A DNA stretch of 5,485 nt. Source: Gemmatimonadota bacterium. GTDB taxonomy: Bacteria > Gemmatimonadota > Gemmatimonadetes > Gemmatimonadales > GWC2-71-9. Below the pieces are notes generated by a model. It was not told where the DNA came from. It worked only from the letters and a program-made list of their open reading frames with translations, and ran no database searches. Location: positions 1 through 5,485 of the forward strand of contig QHVD01000240.1 in NCBI GenBank assembly GCA_003222235.1, in the 5' to 3' direction. This document shows positions 5,435 to 5,485 of the stretch, piece after piece; the stretch's first letter is position 1; each line of letters begins with the position of its first letter. The translations under genes were made by a program, and so were the position numbers.

Positions 5435-5485
5435 GCTCCTTCGCTCGGCACTCCTCGCACCTGGGCTTGACGGGTTCGCGCTTCT

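Overview
This is a GC-rich bacterial window (roughly two-thirds G+C by eye). It has two long, intact genes surrounded by small genes, several of which appear frameshifted. No rRNA, tRNA, CRISPR array or insertion sequence was seen. GC content and gene style suggest an uncultured soil or sediment-type bacterium (for example Rokubacteria/NC10-like, Gemmatimonadota or a deltaproteobacterial lineage). That placement is a guess, because no marker gene is present.

Layout. Positions 1-137 (minus) may hold the start of a gene cut by the window edge. Positions 138-472 show nothing convincing. Positions 473-795 (plus) look like a small winged-helix-type protein whose reading frame is broken. Positions 991-2232 and 2247-3491 (both minus) are two tandem phosphofructokinase-family genes, 413 and 414 aa, separated by 14 bases and almost certainly co-transcribed, with the 2247-3491 gene first. 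Positions 3492-3966 hold two faint, broken minus-strand small genes. Positions 3967-5421 (minus) hold four small exported or membrane proteins. In transcription order these are a 56-aa membrane peptide, a 94-aa secreted Tyr/Pro-rich protein, a second secreted Tyr/Pro-rich protein (frameshifted), and a His/Tyr/Trp-rich lipoprotein (frameshifted).

Biology. Both kinases carry the residue pair (GGDD and PK[T/S]IDND) that marks pyrophosphate-dependent rather than ATP-dependent phosphofructokinases. The probable reaction is reversible fructose-6-phosphate + PPi = fructose-1,6-bisphosphate + Pi in glycolysis/gluconeogenesis. The second kinase has diverged at two otherwise conserved active-site positions, so it could be a specialised or partner subunit. 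The upstream envelope proteins have no evident metabolic link to the kinases.

The most unusual cross-cutting observation is that at least four small genes show the same defect. The N-terminal part is in one frame and the body is in the frame one base upstream, and the break can be placed in a short G or C run. This is what single missing bases would produce, either as sequence errors or as real decay, yet about 2.5 kb of kinase sequence is unbroken.
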